64,000 nucleotides of DNA from NCBI GenBank assembly GCA_965227145.1, contig OZ245730.1, positions 4,154,001 through 4,218,000 on the forward strand, read 5' to 3'. Both the position numbers and the translations under genes were made by a program. The stretch is from JACKAQ01 sp965227145. GTDB taxonomy: Bacteria; Calditrichota; Calditrichia; RBG-13-44-9; J075. The notes beneath the pieces were generated by a model. It did no database searches, was not told where the DNA came from, and saw only the letters and a list, made by a program, of their open reading frames with translations. How positions within the stretch are numbered: position 1 is the stretch's first letter; each line of letters begins with the position of its first letter. Below are positions 18,974 to 27,646 of this stretch, in pieces.

Positions 18974-19666
18974 ATGACAATACTTGAATCCAAAAATCTC
19001 AGCAAAACCTACGACAGCGGACCGGAAAAAGTGCGCGTGTTGGAAGGCGTAAACCTGAAAATCGCAACTGGTGAAATTGTCGCGATTATGGGGCCGTCCG
19101 GCGTCGGGAAAAGCACGCTGCTCAATTTGCTGGGCACGCTCGATCAGCCGTCCGGCGGGGCGCTGCTCATCAATGGCGAAGACGTTTTTCAGTTTAACGA
19201 ACAACGCCTGGCGAAATTCCGCAACGAACACATCGGATTTATTTTCCAGTTTCATTATTTGATGCCGGAATTTACCGCGCTGGAAAACGTGCTGATGCCC
19301 CGGATGATTCGCGGCAACGACTGGCACTCCGATGAACAGCACGCCCGTAAGTTGTTGACAGATGTAGGTTTACAGCAACGTTTTTACCACAAACCGAACC
19401 AGCTTTCCGGCGGCGAACAGCAGCGTGTGGCTATCGCCCGGGCATTCATGAACCAGCCGAAACTGATTTTAGCGGACGAACCCACCGGAGACCTCGATCG
19501 CAAAAACAGCCACATTTTGTTCGACCTGATTCTGGATCTGAACAATAAATATCACCAGACATTTGTGATTGTCACCCACGACGAAGAGCTGGCGCACCGC
19601 ACTCACCGCATCATCCATTTGCTGGACGGCAAAGTGGAGCGGGAAGAAATCGTTGCCAAAAATTGA
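18974..19666 (+). CDS. lolD: LolD-type ABC transporter ATP-binding protein
   Basis: The 230-residue ATPase energises lipoprotein release together with the LolC/E-type permease upstream. Walker A (GPSGVGKST), the ABC signature (LSGGEQQRVAIARAF), Walker B (LILADEPTGDLD) and the switch His (IVTHDEELA) are all intact. The LolD/MacB subfamily block LMPEFTALENVLMP is also present. The length is typical. I see no strong ribosome-binding site before the ATG. Confidence 0.92.
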   Translation: MTILESKNLSKTYDSGPEKVRVLEGVNLKIATGEIVAIMGPSGVGKSTLLNLLGTLDQPSGGALLINGEDVFQFNEQRLAKFRNEHIGFIFQFHYLMPEFTALENVLMPRMIRGNDWHSDEQHARKLLTDVGLQQRFYHKPNQLSGGEQQRVAIARAFMNQPKLILADEPTGDLDRKNSHILFDLILDLNNKYHQTFVIVTHDEELAHRTHRIIHLLDGKVEREEIVAKN

Positions 19667-19684
19667 TTTTTTGAATTATTTTTT

Positions 19685-19811
19685 GCCACAGCGACACAGA
19701 GAACATTGAGCGAAAACCCAACTTAAGCGATTGTTTCTGTTGTATTAAAACTATTTTTTCGAACATTTTGGAGTTTATATTTTTTCTCCGTGCCCACTGC
19801 GCTTTTGTGGC
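19685..19811. repeat. Inverted pair of CACAGAGACACAGAG-like repeats
   Basis: GCCACAGCGACACAGAGAACA at 19685-19705 has a diverged inverse copy at 19783-19811 (reading TTCTCCGTGCCC... TGTGGC). The two copies fill the gap between lolD and recG. CACAGAGACACAGAG-type words are a common kind of intergenic repeat in many bacterial genomes; the function is unknown. Confidence 0.5.
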
Positions 19812-19845
19812 ATTTTTTTTTTGACTAAACCAACCCATCGAAAAA

Positions 19846-21945
19846 ATGAGTACTTACGACCGCCAAAATCCGTTGAGCATGTCTGCCGAATTTCTGAAAG
19901 GTGTGGGACCGGTGCGGGCGGAAGCGCTGCAAACCGTCGGTATTCACACGTTCGAGGACGTGCTTGAATTTGTACCGCGCCGCTATCTCGATCGCAGCGA
20001 TGTTCGCAAAATCAGCGAAATTAACGAGGATGAAACGGTCACCGTCATCGGCGATGTGTCGTTTAAACAGCTCATCGAACGCGGCAAAAAACGGCTGATC
20101 GTGCGCATTTACGACGGCACCGGCATTCTGGAAGCCGTGTGGTTCAATCAACCGCGATTGTTCAGCAAAATGTTCCACGAAGGGCAAACGGTCGCGTTTT
20201 CCGGTAAGGTCGGGCGATACAAATATTGGCAAATCATCCACCCGGATTTTGATGTGATCAGCGATCAAAAAGAGCCGCTGAACACCGGACAGCTCATTCC
20301 GCTCTATCCGTCCACCGCCGATCTCAAAAAAGCATGGATCAGCAATTACGTGTTCCGCAAAATCCTGTTTTTGGCGTTCAAAAAATATGGACACCAGATT
20401 CCCGAAACGCTGCCGCAATCGCTCATCCGGCAATATTTGTTATTCTCCCGCACAGATGCCTTCCGGCAGATGCATTTTCCCGATTCGTACGATGCGCTCC
20501 ATCAGGTTGAACGGCGATTTAAGTATGAGGAATTATTCTACTTACAGTTGCTGATGGCGTTGCGAAAACATTTCTACCAATCGCCGGCAATCGGGTTGAA
20601 AATTCCCGTAAACGATACAGCTTTTGCCAGCCTGAAACACCTGCTGCCGTTCAAATTGACTGCCGCACAGGAACGTGTGCTCGGCGAAATCCGCAACGAT
20701 GTGCAAAGCGGATTACCGATGAACCGGTTGGTGCAGGGCGATGTCGGCTCCGGCAAAACCGCGGTCGCGATGCTGGCAATGCACATGGTCATCTCCGCAG
20801 GATATCAGGCGGCGATTATGGCGCCGACAGAAATTCTGGCGCAACAGCATTTTACGAACATCTGTAATTTATTAAAAAACAGCGGGATACGGGTCAATTT
20901 ACTCATCGGCAGTTTATCCGAAAAAGAGAAAAAAGCGGTGCATCGTCGCATCGCCGAAGGCAACGTTGACCTGATTGTCGGCACGCACGCGCTCATTCAG
21001 GAAAAGGTGATTTTCGAAAATCTGGGGATGGTGGTGATCGACGAACAGCACCGTTTTGGCGTGATGCAGCGCGGCGATCTCATCGAAAAAGGGAAAACGC
21101 CACACGTGCTGGTGATGACCGCAACGCCCATTCCCCGTACGCTCGCACTCACAATTTACGGCGATCTGGATGTGTCGGTGATCGACGAATTGCCGCCGGG
21201 ACGCCATCCGGTGAAAACCTTTCACCGCGAAGAAGACCGGCTGCCGCTGATCTGGGATTTTCTGCGCCAGCACATCGAAAAAGGGGAGCAGGCATACATC
21301 GTTTATCCGCTGGTGGAGGAATCGGAAAAGCTGGATCTCAAAGCTGCAACCGAAACATATCAGCATCTCCAAACCGATGTTTTTCCTGAATTTAAGATGG
21401 CACTGATTCACGGTCGCCAAAAGGCGCCGGAAAAAGAAAAAATCATGAACGATTTCAAAAACGGGCGAACCCAAATCCTGGTTTCGACGACGGTGATCGA
21501 AGTTGGTGTGGACGTGCCAAACGCCACAATTATGATTATCGAGCACGCCGATCGTTTCGGGCTGAGCCAGTTGCACCAGCTGCGCGGACGCGTCGGGCGC
21601 GGGAAAAATGAATCGTTTTGCATTTTGGTGACAACCAAAGAAATCAGCGATATCGCCGGCGAGCGAATGGGCGTGATGAGCCAAACCAACGATGGTTTTG
21701 TGATCGCGGAGGAAGATTTACGGCTGCGCGGCAGCGGCGAATTTTTCGGCACACGACAGAGCGGCATGCCCGATCTGAAATTCGCCAATTTGCTGACGGA
21801 TCAAAAAATTATCGAAATCGCCCGGAAAGATGCGTTCGCGATTGTCCGGCGCGATCCCCATTTGCGGCTGCCGGAAAACGAAATTATCCGGGAACGCTTC
21901 AAAGATAAATTTGTTGATAAATTCCAGATGCCCAATATTGCCTGA
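19846..21945 (+). CDS. recG: ATP-dependent DNA helicase RecG
   Basis: The 699-residue enzyme remodels stalled replication forks and branch-migrates Holliday junctions. The N-terminal wedge/OB domain covers about the first 230 residues. The helicase core follows with motif I (GDVGSGKTAVA), motif II (DEQHRFG), motif III (MTATPIPRTLA) and the late motifs VSTTVIEVGVDVPNA and HQLRGRVGRG. The C-terminal family block LRLRGSGEFFGTRQSG is present. The length is normal. It follows the repeat-filled gap after lolD and is transcribed in the same direction. Confidence 0.97.
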   Translation: MSTYDRQNPLSMSAEFLKGVGPVRAEALQTVGIHTFEDVLEFVPRRYLDRSDVRKISEINEDETVTVIGDVSFKQLIERGKKRLIVRIYDGTGILEAVWFNQPRLFSKMFHEGQTVAFSGKVGRYKYWQIIHPDFDVISDQKEPLNTGQLIPLYPSTADLKKAWISNYVFRKILFLAFKKYGHQIPETLPQSLIRQYLLFSRTDAFRQMHFPDSYDALHQVERRFKYEELFYLQLLMALRKHFYQSPAIGLKIPVNDTAFASLKHLLPFKLTAAQERVLGEIRNDVQSGLPMNRLVQGDVGSGKTAVAMLAMHMVISAGYQAAIMAPTEILAQQHFTNICNLLKNSGIRVNLLIGSLSEKEKKAVHRRIAEGNVDLIVGTHALIQEKVIFENLGMVVIDEQHRFGVMQRGDLIEKGKTPHVLVMTATPIPRTLALTIYGDLDVSVIDELPPGRHPVKTFHREEDRLPLIWDFLRQHIEKGEQAYIVYPLVEESEKLDLKAATETYQHLQTDVFPEFKMALIHGRQKAPEKEKIMNDFKNGRTQILVSTTVIEVGVDVPNATIMIIEHADRFGLSQLHQLRGRVGRGKNESFCILVTTKEISDIAGERMGVMSQTNDGFVIAEEDLRLRGSGEFFGTRQSGMPDLKFANLLTDQKIIEIARKDAFAIVRRDPHLRLPENEIIRERFKDKFVDKFQMPNIA

Positions 21946-22059
21946 GCTTGGGAAGGATAAAGGAAAAGTGATAGAAGGTAAATCTTTGTTTTTATTATTT
22001 TTGAGACAACAATTAATCGCTTTTCCAAATGTCAATTTTATAAGTGGTTCGCTGTAAAT

Positions 22060-23163
22060 ATGTTAATTACCGTTTTGCGGCAGTTTTTTAATTTTATTGC
22101 AATAGTTATATTTTTCTTCGCCAATATATTTGCGCAGGGAACTCCTCCGGAAACCTATTTTTATCACGGAAAAAATTACGGCTCCGAGGCTGTTTTTAAT
22201 CCACTTACGACTATTGTAAACGGTGGATTCGGCATTCTGCAAATCAGCAACCGCTCCAACGATTTATCGACCGTCGATTTTGGTCACGGGCTCAAAAATG
22301 TTACCTACAATCTTTCCCACCCACTCGCTGTTATCAACCAATATGGCTGGTCAAATTTTTTGAAACGGGAGGTGATCCCGACCAGTTTTCAGCTCAAAAA
22401 TGCCCAATATTTCCCCAATTATTACAACCACCTGATTGGCGGCGGCTTCACCTACCGGGAATTTGTCGATTGGTATAAATTCCACAATTTTCCGCGCGCA
22501 ACAATTTGGGCGGTAACCTCGTGGTTTGGCTATCATTTGTTGAATGAAGTGGTGGAAAACAACCAATATTCCGGCCCGAATATTGATCCCATTGCGGATA
22601 TTTACATTTTCAACACTGCGGGATTGCTACTTTTTTCGTTCGATGGCGTCGCTCGATTTTTCGCAAATACGCTCAGCATGCGCGATTGGTCGTTTATGCC
22701 GGCATACGATTTTCAGCTCAACACGCTCGAAAACAACGGGCAAAATTATATGGTTCGCTACCGGCTCCCATTTTTGAAACGCTGGAGTTTGATGTATCAT
22801 TGGGGCGTTCATGGCATGTACGGGCTGACTTATCACCGGGAAAACGGGCAAAATTTCAGCGTTGCCGGCGGGCTCGTGGTGAAAGATTTGGTGGATACCA
22901 ACAGCGAAACCGGCGTTCGCGAACTAACCGCAACCCTGGTTTGGACGGGCGGATTTTTTTACGATCTCAATAATTCGCTGATGACATCGCTGATTTTATC
23001 CGGTACAAAAGGCTACAAAGCGCGACTGAATGTCTATCCCGGCAATTTCAGTTTCGGGCGATTTTCGCCGGGATTTTTCCTGAATTTGCGCAAAGATAAC
23101 CAACTGGTTTTTGGGATTCACTTCGCTGCGATTCCGGTTGGATTTGGGCGACGGGCAAAATAA
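22060..23163 (+). CDS. Exported protein of unknown function, probably outer-membrane associated
   Basis: I do not recognise this 367-residue protein. An N-terminal hydrophobic stretch (FFNFIAIVIFFFANIFAQ) looks like a signal peptide ending in AQ. The body is rich in aromatic residues and Asn with alternating patterns (YMVRYRLPFLKRWSLMYHWG, then short strands to the end). It ends in strand-like segments such as NQLVFGIHFAAIPVGFG, as in outer-membrane beta-barrels. A central block, YYNHLIGGGFTYREF followed by a helical stretch, could be a membrane-proximal segment. The neighbours (recG, a DUF2231-like membrane protein) give no clear functional link. Confidence 0.6.
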   Translation: MLITVLRQFFNFIAIVIFFFANIFAQGTPPETYFYHGKNYGSEAVFNPLTTIVNGGFGILQISNRSNDLSTVDFGHGLKNVTYNLSHPLAVINQYGWSNFLKREVIPTSFQLKNAQYFPNYYNHLIGGGFTYREFVDWYKFHNFPRATIWAVTSWFGYHLLNEVVENNQYSGPNIDPIADIYIFNTAGLLLFSFDGVARFFANTLSMRDWSFMPAYDFQLNTLENNGQNYMVRYRLPFLKRWSLMYHWGVHGMYGLTYHRENGQNFSVAGGLVVKDLVDTNSETGVRELTATLVWTGGFFYDLNNSLMTSLILSGTKGYKARLNVYPGNFSFGRFSPGFFLNLRKDNQLVFGIHFAAIPVGFGRRAK

Positions 23164-23244
23164 TAAAAAAACGCAATTCGCATATTTTTTTGATTAAATT
23201 AGATGCTTTACAAATAATGATCAACCGATATCTTTATTATAAAC

Positions 23245-23709
23245 ATGAACTTACATCCTACAATTGTTAACATCACCATTTTCGTTCTGGCAGCCGGAAT
23301 ATTGCTGGAATTGCTGTATTTTTTCACCAAAAATCTGCAGTTCAAAAAATATGGCGGCATTTTGATGATTGCCGGTGCTGCCTTTGCGGCGTTTTCCGTG
23401 TTTAGCGGATTGCGGGCATTTTCAATTGTGGAAATTCCCCGCGAGGCGCTGCCGACGGTGGAAACGCACCGCGTTTCCGGGCTGGTCACGCTGGCGCTGA
23501 TCGCCATTGCGATGGTTTTGCGATTTGCAGCCGGAAAAATTCGCAATCTCGAAAAACCGCTGCGCTGGCTGTATGCGGCGATGCTCATCGCGATTGCGGC
23601 GATGCTGTTCCGCACCGGCAGCATCGGCGGCGATATGGCTTACAAATACCAACTGCGCCACGATGAGCCCGCGAAAACACCCGCCCAAAAACCCGGATTT
23701 GATGAATGA
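23245..23709 (+). CDS. Small four-helix membrane protein, DUF2231-like
   Basis: The 154-residue protein has four hydrophobic helices. It opens with LHPTIVNITIFVLAAGILLE, similar to the HP-x-hydrophobic start of DUF2231 proteins, and ends with RTGSIGGDMAYKYQL, similar to the conserved GG-x-hydrophobic-Y-x-YG end of that family. The biochemical role of the family is unclear; some members occur near redox or metal-transport genes. The stop codon overlaps the start of the ABC exporter gene by four bases (ATGA), so the two are translationally coupled and may act together. Confidence 0.6.
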   Translation: MNLHPTIVNITIFVLAAGILLELLYFFTKNLQFKKYGGILMIAGAAFAAFSVFSGLRAFSIVEIPREALPTVETHRVSGLVTLALIAIAMVLRFAAGKIRNLEKPLRWLYAAMLIAIAAMLFRTGSIGGDMAYKYQLRHDEPAKTPAQKPGFDE

Positions 23710-25484
23710 CCCGTCCCCTGAAAAACAGCAGTGATCCCAAAAAACGTCCGAAATTGTCGCTACCGATGGTGAAATACGCCTTTCGCACCATCGTTTGGCC
23801 GCGGCGCTGGCGCATGTTTGGCGGACTTATTTTTATTTCCATCAATCGTGCGGCGGGACTGGTTTTGCCCGGATCGTCCAAATATTTGCTGGACGAAATT
23901 ATCGGGAATAATCGCCCGGACATGCTGTTTTGGCTGGTTGCCGCCGTTGCCGGCGCAGAATTGCTGAAAGCCGGAACCAGTATTTCGCTCATTTATTTGC
24001 TGCGGATTGAGGCGCAACACCTCATCAAACAATTGCGGGAACGCATGCAGCAGCACATCATTTATCTCAAAAGCCGCTTTTTTGACGAACACAGCAGCGG
24101 ATCGCTGGTATCGCGAATCATGTCCGATGTGGATGGCGTGCGCTTTTTGGTTGGCACGGGATTGGTCAATTTTATCGGCAGCATCATCACGGCGGTGCTG
24201 GCGTTTGTGGTGCTCATCCGGTTGAACGGCGCGCTCACATTTTATACCCTCGCCCCGATGGCGCTGGCCGGAATTGTTGTCTGGCGAATGGTGCGCTTTC
24301 TGCGCCCCACTTTCCGGGAGCGCCGCAAAATCAACGCAGAGGTTTCCGGACGGCTGACAGAATCGCTCGGCGGCATTCGTATCGTGAAAGCATTCAACGC
24401 GGAACCTGCTGAAATTAATGTATTTAGCGATGGCACCGGACGCATTTTTCAGAATGTTCGCAAAACCATTTTGGGATTCGGCTACGGCGAATTGCTGATG
24501 TCAATTTTAATGAGCATCGTCGGTTTGGTAGTGATGGGAATGGGCGGCAGCAGCATTCTCGCCGGCGAAATGACCCTCGGTGATTTTGTGGCATTTTCGC
24601 TGTTTCTGGTGTATCTGATCGGTCCGATTGCCCAACTCGCGGGCATCAGCAACGAAATCACCGACGCGTTTGCAGGGCTCGACCGGATGGAGGAAATTCT
24701 CAACATCGAACCGGAAGGATCGGAGCCGGAACGCACGGTGGAACTGGGCAACATTCGCGGAAATGTGGATTTTCACAACGTTCATTTTTCATATGAAAAA
24801 GATGTGGAAGTCATTAAAAATATGAGCTTTAGCGCACCGGCCGGAACGGTCACCGCGCTGGTCGGGCCATCCGGTTCCGGCAAAAGCACGATGGCTGGAT
24901 TGGTGTCCGCATTTCTCACTCCGGACAGCGGAACAGTGACTGTGGACGGCATCGATTTGAGCACGGTGAAGCTGCCGAGCTATCGATCCAATTTGGGCGT
25001 TGTGCTGCAGGACGATTTTCTGTTCGAAGGCACCATTCGCGAGAACATCCGTTTCGGCAATCCCGACGCAAGTGATGAGCAATTGAACGACGCGGTGAAA
25101 GCGGCGCACGTGCTGGAATTTGTGGAGCGTTTTGAAAAAGGGCTGGATACCATCGTTGGCGAACGCGGGGTGAAACTTTCCGGCGGACAGCGCCAGCGCG
25201 TGGCGATTGCCCGGGCGATTTTAGCAGACCCGCGCATCCTGATTTTGGACGAAGCCACTTCAAATCTCGATGCGGAAAGCGAAGCGGTCATTCAGGATAG
25301 CCTCGCCAATCTGATGCGCGGACGCACCACTTTTGTGATCGCCCATCGCCTCAGCACCATTCGCAGCGCCGACCAGATTTTGGTGATCGACGGCGGGGAA
25401 ATTGTCGAACGTGGCGGACACGACGCGCTGATGCAAAATGAAAGCCGCTATTTTCAGCTGTACACCCGGCAGGCACGGATTTAA
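23706..25484 (+). CDS. ABC exporter with fused permease and ATPase, MsbA-like
   Basis: This 592-residue half-transporter has an N-terminal six-helix ABC type 1 membrane domain (about residues 25-320) and a C-terminal ATPase. Walker A (GPSGSGKSTMA), the signature (LSGGQRQRVAIARAI), Walker B (ILILDEATSNLD) and the H-loop (VIAHRLSTI) are intact. It would work as a dimer. The closest well-known relatives export lipid A, other lipids or drugs; the substrate cannot be read here. The gene overlaps the preceding DUF2231-like gene by four bases, and its stop codon overlaps that of the convergent vapC gene. Confidence 0.9.
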   Translation: MTRPLKNSSDPKKRPKLSLPMVKYAFRTIVWPRRWRMFGGLIFISINRAAGLVLPGSSKYLLDEIIGNNRPDMLFWLVAAVAGAELLKAGTSISLIYLLRIEAQHLIKQLRERMQQHIIYLKSRFFDEHSSGSLVSRIMSDVDGVRFLVGTGLVNFIGSIITAVLAFVVLIRLNGALTFYTLAPMALAGIVVWRMVRFLRPTFRERRKINAEVSGRLTESLGGIRIVKAFNAEPAEINVFSDGTGRIFQNVRKTILGFGYGELLMSILMSIVGLVVMGMGGSSILAGEMTLGDFVAFSLFLVYLIGPIAQLAGISNEITDAFAGLDRMEEILNIEPEGSEPERTVELGNIRGNVDFHNVHFSYEKDVEVIKNMSFSAPAGTVTALVGPSGSGKSTMAGLVSAFLTPDSGTVTVDGIDLSTVKLPSYRSNLGVVLQDDFLFEGTIRENIRFGNPDASDEQLNDAVKAAHVLEFVERFEKGLDTIVGERGVKLSGGQRQRVAIARAILADPRILILDEATSNLDAESEAVIQDSLANLMRGRTTFVIAHRLSTIRSADQILVIDGGEIVERGGHDALMQNESRYFQLYTRQARI

Positions 25485-25882
25485 ATCAACCTGAATAAAT
25501 CGCTTTCTGCCGCCTGTTGGTCGAATGTGGCGGTTTGTTCGCAGCCTGCGGATTTGTTAATTGTTCCAATTACAAAATCGGAAAAATCAGCAGTGCCGGT
25601 TTTAAATCTCTGAAGCGCTTCCCATGCAATTTGCGGCTCTTCTACCGTAAGTTCTGAAGTTCGCAAAATTGTTTCCAACACGTTAATTATATTCGACTTG
25701 GGATATCCGTATGCACGTCGCAGCACCCACACAATTTCACACAATACAAACATTGAAATAAACCCGGGCGCTTCCTCCGAGCAGTGATTTTTGAGAAAAT
25801 CGGTTGCTCGCATCGATTGTTCCGGGTCGTCCTGAACAATAAATCGAATTAGCACATTGGTATCGATGCCATAGCGACTCAC
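25481..25882 (-). CDS. vapC: VapC-type PIN-domain toxin
   Basis: The 133-residue PIN domain is a probable endoribonuclease toxin. The acidic metal-binding residues are seen in GIDTNVLIRF (Asp), FVLCEIVWVL (Glu) and TADFSDFVIG (Asp), with a late Asp in ATFDQQA. It starts with GTG and overlaps the antitoxin stop codon by four bases (GTGA), as usual for coupled toxin-antitoxin pairs. Its own stop overlaps that of the convergent ABC exporter gene within a TTAA. The target RNA is unknown. Confidence 0.88.
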   Translation of the reverse strand: MSRYGIDTNVLIRFIVQDDPEQSMRATDFLKNHCSEEAPGFISMFVLCEIVWVLRRAYGYPKSNIINVLETILRTSELTVEEPQIAWEALQRFKTGTADFSDFVIGTINKSAGCEQTATFDQQAAESDLFRLI

Positions 25883-26115
25883 CGTCCTGCTCCTTCGTTT
25901 TCAATCGCGGCGTTCATCTCCGACAAACTAACCGGGCTAGCCGGTGGTGTGAGCATCCCCTGCAAATCAGACAGGTGAAAAATCACCGGCGAAATTTCAA
26001 TTTTCCCTTCCGGGTTGATTTCAAATTGAATTTTGTCACCTGTTTTGAGATGCAATTTTTCGCGAACTTTTTTGGGCAGTGTTATTTGCCCTTTGCTGGT
26101 TATTTTTGCAATCAT
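25879..26115 (-). CDS. vapB: AbrB/SpoVT-type antitoxin
   Basis: The 78-residue protein begins with the swapped-hairpin AbrB fold signature KITSKGQITLPKKVREKL, a DNA-binding domain. Its C-terminal tail (about residues 50-78) should wrap around and silence the VapC partner. I chose the ATG at 26115 because GGAG lies five bases upstream; an ATG five codons earlier would place that site inside the gene. A perfect palindrome starts 14 bases upstream of the ATG and is the likely operator for self-repression. Confidence 0.87.
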   Translation of the reverse strand: MIAKITSKGQITLPKKVREKLHLKTGDKIQFEINPEGKIEISPVIFHLSDLQGMLTPPASPVSLSEMNAAIENEGAGR

Positions 26116-26128
26116 TTGCGCTCCTTTC

Positions 26129-26154
26129 AATTCCTTACAGAAAAGTAAGGAATT
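26129..26154 (-). promoter_or_regulatory. Palindromic operator of the vapBC pair
   Basis: AATTCCTTAC and GTAAGGAATT form a perfect 10-bp inverted repeat with a 6-base spacer, directly upstream of the antitoxin ribosome site. AbrB-type antitoxins commonly bind such palindromes to repress their own operon. No T-run follows on the minus strand, which argues against a terminator for the gene upstream. Confidence 0.6.
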
Positions 26155-26174
26155 TTGGTGTCGATTACAACTGA

Positions 26175-27506
26175 TTACCGCACCAGCAACATCCGCCTCG
26201 TTTCCGAAAAACCATCAGTTTCCAGCCGGTAAAAATAGCTGCCGGATGTCACCGGATTTCCCGATTCGTCGCGTCCGTCCCAATCCACTGCATGCGTTCC
26301 GGCAACAGTTGCTCCGGAATACAGCGATCGGATCTTCTGCCCCATCACATTGTAAATAATCAGGTTAACCGTGCTTTCTTTCGGCAAATCGAACACGATG
26401 GTTGTTGCCGGATTAAACGGATTCGGGTAGTTTTGGGCGAGCCGGAATGCCGCAGGAACTCCCGGTTGCGGACCGGTTCCGGTTGTGGTGCTATCGAATG
26501 TGAAAACAAAAACACCCTGTTGCCAGTCGTTCAGCACGATGGTTCCCGATGGAAAAAAGGCGTAAACGCCAAACGCACCGCCAAAAAATTCACCGTTCAG
26601 CGGGCTGGTGTCGTATTCCGCGACAATTGAAATATCAGCCGGATTGCTGATATCATACACCCGCAAACCGGCGGTGTAATACGCGACAACTGCATAATTT
26701 CCAATCACATAGAGGTTGTGAACAATCGCCGATGGATCGGCGAAATCATCAATACGTTCGGGATTTTCGAGATCGGAAATATCCCAAACACTGATGTCCG
26801 CGGTGGGATGATTGGCTAATTCATCGCAAATAAAAAGGGTGTTGCGATCGGCGCTCACCCATCCGCTGTGGTGATAATTGATCGACGGATCGTTGATTGC
26901 GCCCAATAATTGCAAATTTGCCGGATCGCTGAAATCAAAAATCCGGGTGCCGTCTCCGCCGTGAAAATCGTATAACCGCCCGTCGATTACCGCAATATCG
27001 TGTCCGGCATTGGCGCCTGTATTGACCAAAACCGGTGCTTCCGGGGTGTTGTTCAAATCGTAAATATTCAGCCTGTCGTCGATGAGAAAACCGTTATCGG
27101 AGATAAAAATATTGTGCGATGTCGGGAAACTTCCCACCACATTTGGATTCGCCGGATCGCTGATATCGATAATATCACCCAATCCGCTGTAACCGCCGTT
27201 TACGGTGTAAACGTAATGATTCCAAACCTTTACATCGAACCCGTGCACCGTCGTTTCAGCACCGGTAATGGCGGCGTTATCCGGGTCTGTCACATCGATG
27301 ATGGTTATGCCGCTGCCGGACTGGTCGCCGGCAATCGCGTATTCATTCCCGGTCGCGTCATCAACATATCCCCAAATATCGGTGCGAAATGTGCCGGGAG
27401 TTGCCACCTGTTTTCGCAGCGTCAGCGACTGGGAAAACGCCGCAAACTGCAACACAATTCCAAACAACAGCATATATTTTAACGTCACTAATTCACCGAT
27501 TTTCAT
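26175..27506 (-). CDS. Secreted choice-of-anchor B / LVIVD-type beta-propeller with C-terminal sorting domain
   Basis: The 443-residue protein has a signal peptide (YMLLFGIVLQFAAFSQS) and a propeller built from LVIVD-like repeats (ITIIDVTDPDNAAITGAE, DIIDISDPANPNVVGSF, IFDFSDPANLQLLGAI, VWDISDLENPERIDDF, VYDISNPADISIVAEY). The last ~85 residues are a T9SS type A-like sorting domain starting at NYPNPFNPATTIVFDLP and ending in RRMLLVR. Such proteins are carried to the cell surface or outside. No enzymatic residues are recognisable. GAGGTG lies four bases before the ATG. It faces away from the beta-propeller lipoprotein gene and probably shares a promoter gap with it. Confidence 0.85.
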   Translation of the reverse strand: MKIGELVTLKYMLLFGIVLQFAAFSQSLTLRKQVATPGTFRTDIWGYVDDATGNEYAIAGDQSGSGITIIDVTDPDNAAITGAETTVHGFDVKVWNHYVYTVNGGYSGLGDIIDISDPANPNVVGSFPTSHNIFISDNGFLIDDRLNIYDLNNTPEAPVLVNTGANAGHDIAVIDGRLYDFHGGDGTRIFDFSDPANLQLLGAINDPSINYHHSGWVSADRNTLFICDELANHPTADISVWDISDLENPERIDDFADPSAIVHNLYVIGNYAVVAYYTAGLRVYDISNPADISIVAEYDTSPLNGEFFGGAFGVYAFFPSGTIVLNDWQQGVFVFTFDSTTTGTGPQPGVPAAFRLAQNYPNPFNPATTIVFDLPKESTVNLIIYNVMGQKIRSLYSGATVAGTHAVDWDGRDESGNPVTSGSYFYRLETDGFSETRRMLLVR

Positions 27507-27646
27507 CGTTCACCTCACAAATTTTCACGAAAATCATTTTATTGATTTACATGTTTTTTTCCCATATTTTGTTTCGATGGAAATATTAGCAACCATCAGC
27601 GTAATAAATTGAAAATACTATTTTTACCATTAGCCAAGAGGAAACT

